A stretch of DNA of 12,849 bases from Micrococcales bacterium. Lineage in GTDB: Bacteria; Actinomycetota; Actinomycetes; S36-B12. The DNA is taken from positions 9,821 through 22,669 of the forward strand of contig PBWE01000011.1 in assembly GCA_002728915.1 (NCBI GenBank), in the 5' to 3' direction. The notes under the pieces were generated by a model. That model was not told the origin of the DNA and searched no databases. It saw only the letters and a list, made by a program, of their open reading frames with translations. This document shows positions 1-6,625 of this stretch, in pieces. Position 1 is the first letter of the stretch. Each line of letters begins with the position of its first letter. A program made the translations under genes and the position numbers.

Positions 1-1178
1 AGGGCTCCGCGTTCCACGCACGCCTTGACTCCGTCATCGAAAGCCAGCAGGTGCACAGGGAAATCAAGGCCGACCTCGTTCATGAGCCCTTTCACATTGG
101 ATTCCACCCCCCGTGATCTTCGGGGCACTTGATTCACCACCACATCCACACGCGAGTGTGGCGTCAACGCGAGGACATCGGGCAGGTCTTCCACGAGGCG
201 GGCCAGTCCGACTACGTCTGGTCGTGTGACGGCTACGACGGAATCACACACCTGAAGTGCGCTCACCGTGGCACAGTCACGGCGCAAGCCGAGACCGTTG
301 AAAGGATCATCAACATCTTCAGTTCGCAGAAGCCCTCCCACGTCAACGATCACTCGATCGAAGTGTCGCGTGCACTCGGCCCAAATCAGATCAAGGGCGG
401 AAGAGCGAGCCTGAGACCACCTATCCGCCGATCCGATTCCGGAAAGCACCCACAACGACTGTGACAAGGCCCGGCACGCAGAACCTAGAGACCGGGCATC
501 GAGAACTCCCTGCTCTGCGTACCGGGCAGCAACCAGAAGGCCACTGACGTCCTCGGACATGCCGATCAACAGAGCCAGCGACGGAGAGATGGTGTCTGCA
601 TCCACCAGGCATGTGCGGTATCCAGACGCAGCCCACGACTCCGCGAGCCCCAGGGCGACTGTGCTTCGACCGGGGGCACCGTGAGGACCCCACACGACCA
701 CGAGCTTGCCTCGCTCCACATCCCTACCAGTCGATATGTCTCCGCCCCCGTCATCAATCTGAGACTCTCTCGACGGCACTGTGTCGAGTCCTTCTTCGCC
801 CGGGTTGTCCGCAGAACCATCGAGCGCTCCCTGAATCAGCTGCAGCACGCTTCGCGGGCCCTTCGCACGTCGAATATCGAGGACCGTTCCCGGTGCAAGA
901 CGAGATATCGATTCTGCACGCGCCACGGCATCGTCACTATCGGCCAAGTACGCAACGACGCAACGCTGATCACTGGCCACATGAGCGAGGGTGTCCGCGC
1001 TCAGGCGCGGCGCGGAGACATCAATGACGAGGCCGGCATGCCGATCAATCCCAGCGGCGGCAATAAGTTCTGCCACATCCAGACATCTGCGAATGACGGT
1101 GAAGCCGTGTGCTCCAGCTTCGACGATCAACTCCGGCTCGTCGGGCCTACCCGGGGTGCACCAGATGATGTCTGTCAC
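1..1178 (-). CDS. CpaE/MinD-like P-loop ATPase (3' end cut by window edge)
   Basis: This reading frame is open from a GTG at 1178 to the left edge, giving 392 residues with no stop. Residues 1-120 form a receiver-like or otherwise uncharacterised alpha/beta N-terminal domain, followed by an acidic linker (about 120-157). The ATPase domain starts at about 158 with a deviant P-loop, GPHGAPGRST at 164-173, where the usual lysine is arginine 171. A second motif, LVDADTISPSLALLIG, follows at 191-206, and a Walker B-like RVIVDVGG at 275-282. This order matches CpaE-type members of the MinD/ParA family, which act in Flp/Tad pilus assembly. The start overlaps the stop of the upstream SAF gene as GTGA, which indicates translational coupling; a weak AAGGG lies upstream. 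The CpaE-like fold is well supported, but a pilus role is inference because the rest of the locus is outside the window. Confidence 0.8.
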   Translation of the reverse strand, partial: MTDIIWCTPGRPDEPELIVEAGAHGFTVIRRCLDVAELIAAAGIDRHAGLVIDVSAPRLSADTLAHVASDQRCVVAYLADSDDAVARAESISRLAPGTVLDIRRAKGPRSVLQLIQGALDGSADNPGEEGLDTVPSRESQIDDGGGDISTGRDVERGKLVVVWGPHGAPGRSTVALGLAESWAASGYRTCLVDADTISPSLALLIGMSEDVSGLLVAARYAEQGVLDARSLGSACRALSQSLWVLSGIGSADRWSQARSSALDLIWAECTRHFDRVIVDVGGLLRTEDVDDPFNGLGLRRDCATVSALQVCDSVVAVTRPDVVGLARLVEDLPDVLALTPHSRVDVVVNQVPRRSRGVESNVKGLMNEVGLDFPVHLLAFDDGVKACVERGA

Positions 1179-1900
1179 GACCCGGACCCTTGGACCGGAA
1201 CCTTGATGAGGTCGATCGTCCCCGACCGTGAGGCCTGGACGAGGTCACCAACGCGCTCCGGAGTCACGCGCAGAACCACGGCCTTGCGGCCTCCGAGCGA
1301 GTCGCTTTCCACGCGCTCGACCAATACTGATTCCAGGGCAAGTTGCGGACTTGGTGCACGGTCACTCGCCGGACTATCGGGCAGGAAGGTGGAGTTCGTT
1401 GGTGTGGACCACACATCAACACGATCCCCCGGTGCAACATCCACTGGGGCATGGAAAGGGTCAACCCCCACCGTGATGACTCGACTTGGTTCCTGTTGAG
1501 ACCCCGTCATCGCCGACCGCGGCAAGAGCTCCCCCGACTCGACAGGAAATCGGAGTCTCCCTGTGGGCGTCTCTTCCACAGGGAAGTAATCCCCCCGGGC
1601 TTGCCCCAAGGCGACGGTGATGGGCTTCAAGTCGATCGCCTCGGCTCCTGCAGACAGGTCACGGCTTACTTGCCAGACCGTTATCGCCTCCGACTCCTGG
1701 GACAGCAGTTTGGCTCCAGCAAACATCGACACGACCAACAGCAGCAAACCGATCCACAACCGGGTATCACCCCAACGGGGAGTGCGAAAGCGCCGGGCTG
1801 GAGGAGAAGCCTCAAGCACGTTCTGCTGCGAGGCTGCCCTCGACGGGAAGCCCGATCGCCCGGGACGCAAACGAGCAGGGCTGAGGCGCGAAAACCGCAT
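1175..1900 (-). CDS. SAF-domain membrane protein, CpaB/RcpC-like
   Basis: The 241-residue protein has a basic cytoplasmic N-terminus (1-47, many Arg), one membrane segment at about 48-65 (LWIGLLLLVVSMFAGA), then a SAF-like domain at about 72-133 (ITVWQVSRDLSAGAEAIDLK). A C-terminal beta-rich part follows, containing VDVAPGDRVDVW at 153-164 and LRVTPERVGDLVQA at 210-223. CpaB/RcpC proteins of Flp pilus systems have this architecture, and many actinobacteria carry shorter SAF proteins beside a CpaE-like ATPase. The start is uncertain. The ATG at 1900 is chosen although GGAGG sits only one base upstream. A GTG at 1978 would add 26 residues without homology-like character, and a GTG at codon 28 is also possible. 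It overlaps the downstream ATPase gene by 4 bases and is divergent from the HTH gene. Confidence 0.75.
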   Translation of the reverse strand: MRFSRLSPARLRPGRSGFPSRAASQQNVLEASPPARRFRTPRWGDTRLWIGLLLLVVSMFAGAKLLSQESEAITVWQVSRDLSAGAEAIDLKPITVALGQARGDYFPVEETPTGRLRFPVESGELLPRSAMTGSQQEPSRVITVGVDPFHAPVDVAPGDRVDVWSTPTNSTFLPDSPASDRAPSPQLALESVLVERVESDSLGGRKAVVLRVTPERVGDLVQASRSGTIDLIKVPVQGSGS

Positions 1901-1974
1901 GCCTCCAGCATGCTCAGCGTCGCGGTCATCACGCCAATGACTTTCCACAGGAAGACCCGCCCAAACGACGTCAT

Positions 1975-1990
1975 CCACAGATTGATGTGG
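1975..1990. promoter_or_regulatory. Short inverted repeat in divergent SAF/HTH intergenic region
   Basis: CCACA (1975-1979) and TGTGG (1986-1990) are exact inverted copies separated by six bases, midway between the divergent SAF and HTH genes. It could be an operator for the neighbouring HTH protein, but a 5-base arm is short and I see no convincing promoter boxes around it. Confidence 0.25.
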
Positions 1991-2022
1991 TGATCGATTT
2001 TTCGGGAACCATTTGCAACGAT

Positions 2023-2271
2023 GTGACCGTGAGTTCTCGCTTCTTGACCTTGGCTGACGTCGCCGAGACCCTCAATATCTCTGCCTCCCAGGCGTACGCG
2101 TTGGTGCGTTCTGGAGAACTGCCAGCGATCAAGGTTGGTGGTCGGGGTCAATGGAGAGTGGAGACGGCGGAACTTGAGCAGTACATCCAGCGCATGTACG
2201 CGCAAACAAAGGACTTCATCTCACGGAACCCCGAGCAGGAGGACAGTGAAGACTATGAGGACGCTCGGTAG
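2023..2271 (+). CDS. Small excisionase/MerR-like helix-turn-helix DNA-binding protein
   Basis: This 82-residue protein is almost entirely one DNA-binding domain. Residues 7-58 read FLTLADVAETLNISASQAYA followed by LVRSGELPAIKVGGRGQWRV and a closing helix (ETAELEQYIQRM), the pattern of the HTH_17/excisionase family: helix, turn, recognition helix, and a GRGxWR wing. The C-terminal tail is acidic (EQEDSEDYEDAR). The GTG at 2023 is preferred because the family domain begins soon after. A GTG at 2029 and one at 1987 are possible, and none has a strong ribosome site. No integrase or phage gene is near, so a regulator of the divergent SAF/ATPase genes is more likely than a phage excisionase. Its 3' end overlaps the convergent Sm-like gene by 19 bases. 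Confidence 0.8.
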   Translation: MTVSSRFLTLADVAETLNISASQAYALVRSGELPAIKVGGRGQWRVETAELEQYIQRMYAQTKDFISRNPEQEDSEDYEDAR

Positions 2272-2804
2272 TCGAAACGCACCACGTCGATTGATGACCA
2301 CATGCAGGTGAGTGAATCTCTGTCCGCGCCGATCGATACGTGATCTCGTCCTACCCAATTCAGGTAACCGGCAAAGCTCTCCCCGTCAATCTCGATACGA
2401 AGCTCCTGCCCGATGAGGTCTCGAAGTAGCGAGTTCCAGGGCAATTCACGGCCGAGCGGCTCCGGCCGATCGATGCGCAAGGCATGTGGCAGATCGTGCA
2501 CGATGGAGATTGCGTGGGAGGGAACGAGTATTCGCTCGGGGGACTCACCACCCCGGCTCAATACGAGGTAGTCAGCAGCTTGGCTTACCAGCCTTCCCGA
2601 TAACCAACGCCGTCCGCGAACAGCAAGCCGCATTGAGCCCCCGGCCACCAGTGCCCTACGCCGATCGACGGCGGTGACATCGCTCATCTCCGCCATCATC
2701 AATCCGCGCGCCTCCATCAGGACATCAATGTCTTGATCGGCCTGAACCCGTCCAGCCGCCTCTCGCCACAGATCCTCCGACACCTGGTCTTCGTCATCGC
2801 TCAT
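2253..2804 (-). CDS. Uncharacterised protein with two apparent Sm-like repeats
   Basis: The 183-residue protein has no named family that I recognise with certainty. After an acidic helical N-terminus (1-52), two stretches can be aligned with each other. One is at about 55-104 (GGSMRLAVRGRRWLSGRLVS ... RILVPSHAISIVH); the other is at about 131-178 (IGQELRIEIDGESFAGYLNW ... LTCMWSSIDVVRF). Each shows the strand pattern of an Sm-like/SH3-type small barrel: a short strand, a turn with G, a G-x-L strand, a second pair of strands, and a closing hydrophobic strand. Sm-like barrels often bind RNA or make rings, but no such role can be read here. The ATG at 2804 is chosen; an in-frame TTG at 2837 falls inside a palindrome. 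The gene's end overlaps the HTH gene on the other strand by 19 bases. Confidence 0.7.
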   Translation of the reverse strand: MSDDEDQVSEDLWREAAGRVQADQDIDVLMEARGLMMAEMSDVTAVDRRRALVAGGSMRLAVRGRRWLSGRLVSQAADYLVLSRGGESPERILVPSHAISIVHDLPHALRIDRPEPLGRELPWNSLLRDLIGQELRIEIDGESFAGYLNWVGRDHVSIGADRDSLTCMWSSIDVVRFDYRASS

Positions 2805-2831
2805 GACGCTGGTATTCCCACGCTCACGCCA

Positions 2832-2848
2832 GCCCAATCAGATTGGGC
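2832..2848. promoter_or_regulatory. Perfect 17-base palindrome, probable operator upstream of Sm-like gene
   Basis: GCCCAATC and GATTGGGC (8-base arms) flank a single A, located 28 bases upstream of the ATG at 2804. Perfect arms of this length with a one-base centre look like a binding site for a dimeric regulator. Alternatively, the transcript could form a hairpin with 7 base pairs and a 3-base loop in the leader. The binding protein is unknown. Confidence 0.5.
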
Positions 2849-2881
2849 ACGAGCACATCTGTGACGTAGACCACACGAGTA

Positions 2882-2940
2882 TTTCCGTTTGGAAACCGCC
2901 CAACAGGGGAAGAACGACAGTGTCCACACCCTGTGCAGGG
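2882..2940. promoter_or_regulatory. Two further short palindromes in the Sm-like/DUF6459 divergent region
   Basis: TTTCC-gttt-GGAAA lies at 2882-2895 and CCCTG-tg-CAGGG at 2929-2940; both have perfect 5-base arms. They sit between the operator-like palindrome at 2832-2848 and the candidate promoter at 2955-2985. Individually each is weak evidence; together they suggest a regulated divergent promoter region. Confidence 0.3.
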
Positions 2941-2954
2941 ATCCAGCTCGGACC

Positions 2955-2985
2955 TTGACAGAGCATGCTCACGTCACGTGATAAT
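2955..2985 (+). promoter_or_regulatory. Candidate sigma-A-type promoter of the DUF6459 gene
   Basis: TTGACA at 2955-2960 matches the -35 consensus exactly. GATAAT at 2980-2985 is a near-consensus -10 after a 19-base spacer, slightly longer than ideal. The spacer begins with the perfect 10-base palindrome GAGCATGCTC (2961-2970), and TCACGTGA (2974-2981, also a perfect palindrome) runs into the -10 box, so a repressor or activator could act here. The predicted leader is about 60 bases and AT-rich. Confidence 0.5.
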
Positions 2986-2993
2986 GCTAAATC

Positions 2994-3007
2994 ATGTTAA
3001 AAAACAT
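2994..3007. promoter_or_regulatory. AT-rich inverted repeat in the leader of the DUF6459 gene
   Basis: ATGTT and AACAT flank four A bases, inside a stretch from about 2981 to 3020 that is far more AT-rich than the rest of the window. It may be an operator or simply an unwinding-prone region just downstream of the promoter. Confidence 0.3.
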
Positions 3008-3054
3008 TAAATAACAGCAAACTGCTTCAAAGAAAGGGCTGGAAGGGGTCGATC

Positions 3055-3645
3055 ATGGGCACAGTCTCCGAGGACAACCAGATTTCCAACAGAGTCGACG
3101 AGAAGACCACGTCACGCAGACCGCACCTGCGGGTCGTCGCGGGTCACCTGGCCGCGGCACAAACGAAACCCGCATCGAGTCGGCAGCTCGCCCTACCGCT
3201 CCAGTGGCATGCCGGGGGAATCCCCGCGCACCCGTCCACACCTGACTATTTGCGCGTAGTCCCGGACGAGGACGAACGGGAGGAATTAGCGGCTCTCGGG
3301 AAAGGCCGTCCGCACCCCGTCGCGTGGGCCGCGCAAATGTCTCGGGCAATCTTCGAGGTTGCCTTGGGAGAGCGACCAGCTACTCAACTCCGCAAACACA
3401 TTGCACCCGACCAGCTCACCACTTTGGCGATCCGAGGGACTGCTTATGCCCGACACCCCGCGGCGCGGTCGGCAACGGGTATGACGCGATTGAGAAAGAT
3501 CCGTGCTGTCCGCTGTTGTCTGGTAGCACCCGGAACGATCGAAGCATCTGCCGTCGTCGTCGGCGCGGCACGATCGCATGCAGTTGCCCTGCGGATGGAG
3601 TCTCGGCCCGGAACCTGGCTGGTCACAGCCATCGATTTTCGCTGA
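3055..3645 (+). CDS. Rv3235/DUF6459 family protein
   Basis: The 196-residue protein has a variable, basic, proline-containing N-terminus (1-82) and a conserved-looking C-terminal domain from about 84. The domain begins PHPVAWAAQMSRAIFEVALG (87-105 or so), continues with RPATQLRKHI, and ends in a set of beta strands closing with GTWLVTAIDFR at 186-196. This pattern, and the position convergent with secA, match the Rv3235-type family of actinobacteria, whose function is not known to me. AAGGGG about six bases before the ATG is a good ribosome site and fixes the start. Its stop codon is 7 bases from that of secA, and a hairpin spans both stops. Transcription probably starts from the TTGACA/GATAAT promoter about 70 bases upstream. 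No signal peptide or membrane segment is visible, so it is likely cytoplasmic. Confidence 0.75.
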   Translation: MGTVSEDNQISNRVDEKTTSRRPHLRVVAGHLAAAQTKPASSRQLALPLQWHAGGIPAHPSTPDYLRVVPDEDEREELAALGKGRPHPVAWAAQMSRAIFEVALGERPATQLRKHIAPDQLTTLAIRGTAYARHPAARSATGMTRLRKIRAVRCCLVAPGTIEASAVVVGAARSHAVALRMESRPGTWLVTAIDFR

Positions 3646-3674
3646 GAACAGTTCAGCGACGCTTCTTCTTTTTG
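3639..3674 (+). terminator. Rho-independent terminator-like hairpin spanning both convergent stop codons
   Basis: TCGCTGA (3639-3645) pairs exactly with TCAGCGA (3653-3659) around a 7-base loop. It is followed on the plus strand by a T-rich run (GCTTCTTCTTTTT, about 3661-3673). The TGA stop of the DUF6459 gene is in the left arm and the stop of secA is in the right arm. On the minus strand the bases after the stem are A-rich, so it should terminate plus-strand transcription only. Confidence 0.5.
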
Positions 3675-6487
3675 GAAGCATTCTTGCGATTGCTCCGCTC
3701 CGCGCGGCGCCGTTCAGCACGAGATGCGCTCGGGTCCACCTCCACGATGCCATCCTCGTCAGCATCCATCTCTCCATGCATGATTCCGCCGGATTCATCG
3801 GGCGCGGAGTACTCCATATGGTCAGGTCTAGAGGGGTCCAAACCTGCAGCCTCAATCGTCGGGCCTTCTTGTGCTTCCTGTGACTGCGTAGCTCCAGCAG
3901 AAACCGCGGCCGCTATTGCAGCTCCCGCCTCGCTCTCGCTCGCATCGGACAGCACCTCGATCTGCTCCGCGACTTCCGGCGTGACCTCGGGCTTGACCTC
4001 GACCTCGACATTGAAGGCGTAACCGACCGTTTCCTCCTTGATGCCATCCATCATGGCGGTGAAGAGGTCGAATCCTTCACGCTGATATTCCACCAAGGGA
4101 TCGCGTTGCGCCATGGCCCTGAGGCCGATGCCATCGCGGAGGTAATCCATCTCATACAGGTGCTCACGCCATTTGCGATCGAGCACGGTCAAGATGACTT
4201 TGCGCTCCAATTCCCGGGTGACGTCTTCCCCGAGTTCTGCTTCCCGTCGACCGTAGGCTGCTTGCGCGTCATCGACGAGGGCCTCCGCGAGGAAGTCCGA
4301 ACTGATTCCGGCGCGGCCGCCACCCGAATCCTCTTCTACCTGCTCAACGGTCACCGACACCGGATACAACTGCTCAAGAGCCGACCACAGTTGCTCAAAA
4401 TCCCAATCTTCGGGGTAACCCTCGGCCGTGGCCTGCGATACGTAGCTGTTGACCGTGTCGTCGATGAAGGAGCGAATCTGGTCTTCGATGTCTTCGCCGT
4501 GGAGCACTCTCTTGCGCTCTCCGTAGATGACCAGGCGCTGGCGGTTGAGGACGTCGTCGTACTTTAGAACATCCTTGCGAATTTCGAAGTTCTGCGATTC
4601 GACCTGCGACTGCGCAGATCGGATCGCGTTCGTCACCATCTTGGCTTCGATCGGTACGTCATCAGGGACGTTGAAGCGACGCAAGAAGGAATCGACCATG
4701 TCGGCCTTGAACAGGCGCATCAGATCGTCTTCCAGCGAAAGGTAGAACTGAGACTCACCAGGGTCGCCCTGCCGACCCGAGCGGCCACGCAGCTGGTTGT
4801 CGATACGTCGAGATTCATGGCGCTCGGTGGCCAGAACATAGAGCCCGCCGAGCTCAATCACTTCGTCGTGCTCAGCCTGGACAGCCTCCTGGGCGCTTGC
4901 CAACGCCTCGGGCCAGGCAGCTTCGTAGGCATCGGGATCATCGACCGCTGACAAGCCCTTCTGGGCAAGTTGCGCAGACGCCATGAACTCGGGGTTCCCG
5001 CCGAGCATGATGTCCGTACCACGGCCCGCCATGTTGGTCGCCACGGTGACAGCGCCTTTGCGGCCGGCTTGAGCGACGATCGCCGCTTCACGCTCGTGGT
5101 TCTTGGCGTTGAGGACCTCGTGCGGGACACCGTTCTTCTTCAATTCATTCGACAGGTGCTCGGACTTCTCCACGCTGGTTGTTCCGATCAGGACCGGTTG
5201 ACCCGTCGCGTGCCGTTCGACAACGTCTTCGACGACTGAGTCGAACTTCGCACTCGCCGTTCGGTACACCAGATCTGGCTGGTCCATACGGACCATCGGA
5301 CGATTCGTCGGAATGGGGACGACTCCGAGGTCGTAGATCTGATTGAACTCCGCTGCTTCTGTCATCGCGGTACCGGTCATGCCCGACAAATTGTTGTAGA
5401 GGCGGAAGAAGTTCTGCAACGTCACGGTGGCGAGGGTCTGATTCTCTGCCTTGATCTCGACGCCTTCTTTGGCCTCGATCGCTTGGTGCAGGCCCTCGTT
5501 GTAGCGACGTCCCTTGAGAATGCGACCGGTGTGCTCGTCGACGATGACGACTCCGCCATCGAGCAGCACGTAATCACGATCCTTCTTGAACAACTCTTTC
5601 GCTCGAATCGCATTGTTGAGGAAGCCCACAAGCGGGGTATTGACCGTGTCATAGAGGTTGTCGATACCAAGCTGGTCCTCGACTTTGTCGATTGCCGCCT
5701 CAAGAACACCGATCGTGCGCTTCTTCTCGTCAACCTCGTAGTCCTCATCTCGCTTAAGAATCTGCACGATGCGAGCGAACTCCGAGTACCACGCTGTCGG
5801 TTGGTCAGCCGGACCGCTAATGATCAGCGGTGTTCGGGCCTCATCGATCAGGATCGAGTCCACTTCGTCAACAACGGCAAAATTGTGGCCTCGCTGAACC
5901 ATCTCGGCTTTGGACCACGCCATATTGTCGCGGAGGTAGTCGAACCCGAACTCGTTGTTGGTCCCATACGTGATGTCCGCGGCGTACGCGGCGCGGCGTT
6001 GCGTCGGGCTCATTTGGCTGACGATGACGCCCACTTCTAAGCCCAAGAATCGGTGGATGCGCCCCATCCATTCCGAGTCACGTTCTGCCAGGTAGTCGTT
6101 GACCGTCACGACGTGGACCCCGTCCCCGGACAGCGCATTCAGGTAGGACGGGAGGGTGGCAACAAGCGTCTTTCCTTCGCCGGTGCGCATCTCTGCGATG
6201 TTGCCGAGATGCAGGGCTGCACCCCCCATGATTTGAACGTCGTAGTGACGCTGGCCCAACGTGCGCCGGGCTGCTTCACGAACGGTTGCGAACGCCTCGG
6301 GCATCAGATCGTCGAGGCTCTCCCCGTCGGCGTAGCGCGCCTTGAACTCATCGGTGAGGCCGCGCAACTCGTCGTCTGACAGAGAGGTGTAGTCCTCTTC
6401 GATGGAATTGACAGCCTTCGCGATCGATTCCAGCTTTCGAAGGGTCTTGCCTTCTCCCGCGCGCAGGATCTTGTCCAGCACTCCCAC
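3653..6487 (-). CDS. secA: SecA preprotein translocase ATPase (SecA1 type)
   Basis: The 944-residue protein is the full-length motor that pushes unfolded preproteins through SecYEG at the cytoplasmic membrane. Visible motifs are Walker A RTGEGKT (101-107), DEVD (207-210) with SILIDEART, and the second motor domain with [15 protein letters not shown] and [20 protein letters not shown]. The C-terminal scaffold and wing regions follow ([29 protein letters not shown]). The C-terminus is acidic and then strongly lysine/arginine-rich (NASKKKKRR) and lacks the CxC...CH zinc motif seen in E. coli SecA, as usual in actinobacterial SecA1. The GTG at 6487 is chosen over the longer open frame because the family starts with [13 protein letters not shown] and GGAAAGG lies 7 bases upstream. 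hpf, the frequent neighbour in actinobacteria, is missing; a LuxR-type gene is divergent instead. Confidence 0.98.
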   Translation of the reverse strand: MGVLDKILRAGEGKTLRKLESIAKAVNSIEEDYTSLSDDELRGLTDEFKARYADGESLDDLMPEAFATVREAARRTLGQRHYDVQIMGGAALHLGNIAEMRTGEGKTLVATLPSYLNALSGDGVHVVTVNDYLAERDSEWMGRIHRFLGLEVGVIVSQMSPTQRRAAYAADITYGTNNEFGFDYLRDNMAWSKAEMVQRGHNFAVVDEVDSILIDEARTPLIISGPADQPTAWYSEFARIVQILKRDEDYEVDEKKRTIGVLEAAIDKVEDQLGIDNLYDTVNTPLVGFLNNAIRAKELFKKDRDYVLLDGGVVIVDEHTGRILKGRRYNEGLHQAIEAKEGVEIKAENQTLATVTLQNFFRLYNNLSGMTGTAMTEAAEFNQIYDLGVVPIPTNRPMVRMDQPDLVYRTASAKFDSVVEDVVERHATGQPVLIGTTSVEKSEHLSNELKKNGVPHEVLNAKNHEREAAIVAQAGRKGAVTVATNMAGRGTDIMLGGNPEFMASAQLAQKGLSAVDDPDAYEAAWPEALASAQEAVQAEHDEVIELGGLYVLATERHESRRIDNQLRGRSGRQGDPGESQFYLSLEDDLMRLFKADMVDSFLRRFNVPDDVPIEAKMVTNAIRSAQSQVESQNFEIRKDVLKYDDVLNRQRLVIYGERKRVLHGEDIEDQIRSFIDDTVNSYVSQATAEGYPEDWDFEQLWSALEQLYPVSVTVEQVEEDSGGGRAGISSDFLAEALVDDAQAAYGRREAELGEDVTRELERKVILTVLDRKWREHLYEMDYLRDGIGLRAMAQRDPLVEYQREGFDLFTAMMDGIKEETVGYAFNVEVEVKPEVTPEVAEQIEVLSDASESEAGAAIAAAVSAGATQSQEAQEGPTIEAAGLDPSRPDHMEYSAPDESGGIMHGEMDADEDGIVEVDPSASRAERRRAERSNRKNASKKKKRR

Positions 6488-6494
6488 GTTGCGA

Positions 6495-6501
6495 CCTTTC
6501 C
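6495..6501 (-). promoter_or_regulatory. Ribosome binding site that decides the secA start
   Basis: GGAAAGG on the minus strand, 7 bases before the GTG at 6487. The longer open frame (to 6883) runs back through the intergenic region and antisense to the LuxR-type gene, and encodes nothing SecA-like. Confidence 0.7.
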
Positions 6502-6532
6502 GTCCTGCTGCGTTGCCGCGGCTCGGATTGTG

Positions 6533-6607
6533 GGCAACTACGTCCCACACTTGCCTGTCATGACTTTGCCGCGTAGGCCGCGGCGCCGTCACAGCATCGT
6601 AGTTGCC
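6533..6607. repeat. 10-base inverted repeat between secA and the LuxR-type gene
   Basis: GGCAACTACG (6533-6542) and CGTAGTTGCC (6598-6607) are exact reverse complements, separated by 55 bases, inside the 138-base divergent intergenic region. They could be two half-sites for one regulator, perhaps the divergent LuxR-type protein acting on itself and secA. I see no clear -35/-10 pair for either gene to place them against. Confidence 0.4.
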
Positions 6608-6625
6608 ACTGGAAGACTGGTCCGC

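Noticed and set aside
681..1499. Plus-strand open frame of 272 codons across the ATPase and SAF genes
   Set aside because: Antisense to two well-supported coupled genes; its product is low in recognisable structure and spans their junction.
1971..1979. TCATCCACA, one mismatch from a DnaA box
   Set aside because: Single near-matches of this kind also occur elsewhere (for example GTGTCCACA at about 2919); there is no cluster, AT-rich unwinding element or dnaA/dnaN neighbour here.
1343..1993. Plus-strand open frame antisense to the SAF gene
   Set aside because: Composition-driven shadow with many Arg/Pro residues and no domain; the minus frame has a membrane segment and a SAF domain.
2023..2271. 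Prophage excisionase, marking an integrated element
   Set aside because: The fold is excisionase-like, but there is no integrase, attachment repeat, tRNA or phage gene nearby; this small HTH fold is common in ordinary actinobacterial regulators.
5483..6040. Long plus-strand open frame inside secA
   Set aside because: It is a mirror of the secA coding frame in GC-rich DNA, with no ribosome site and no recognisable domain.
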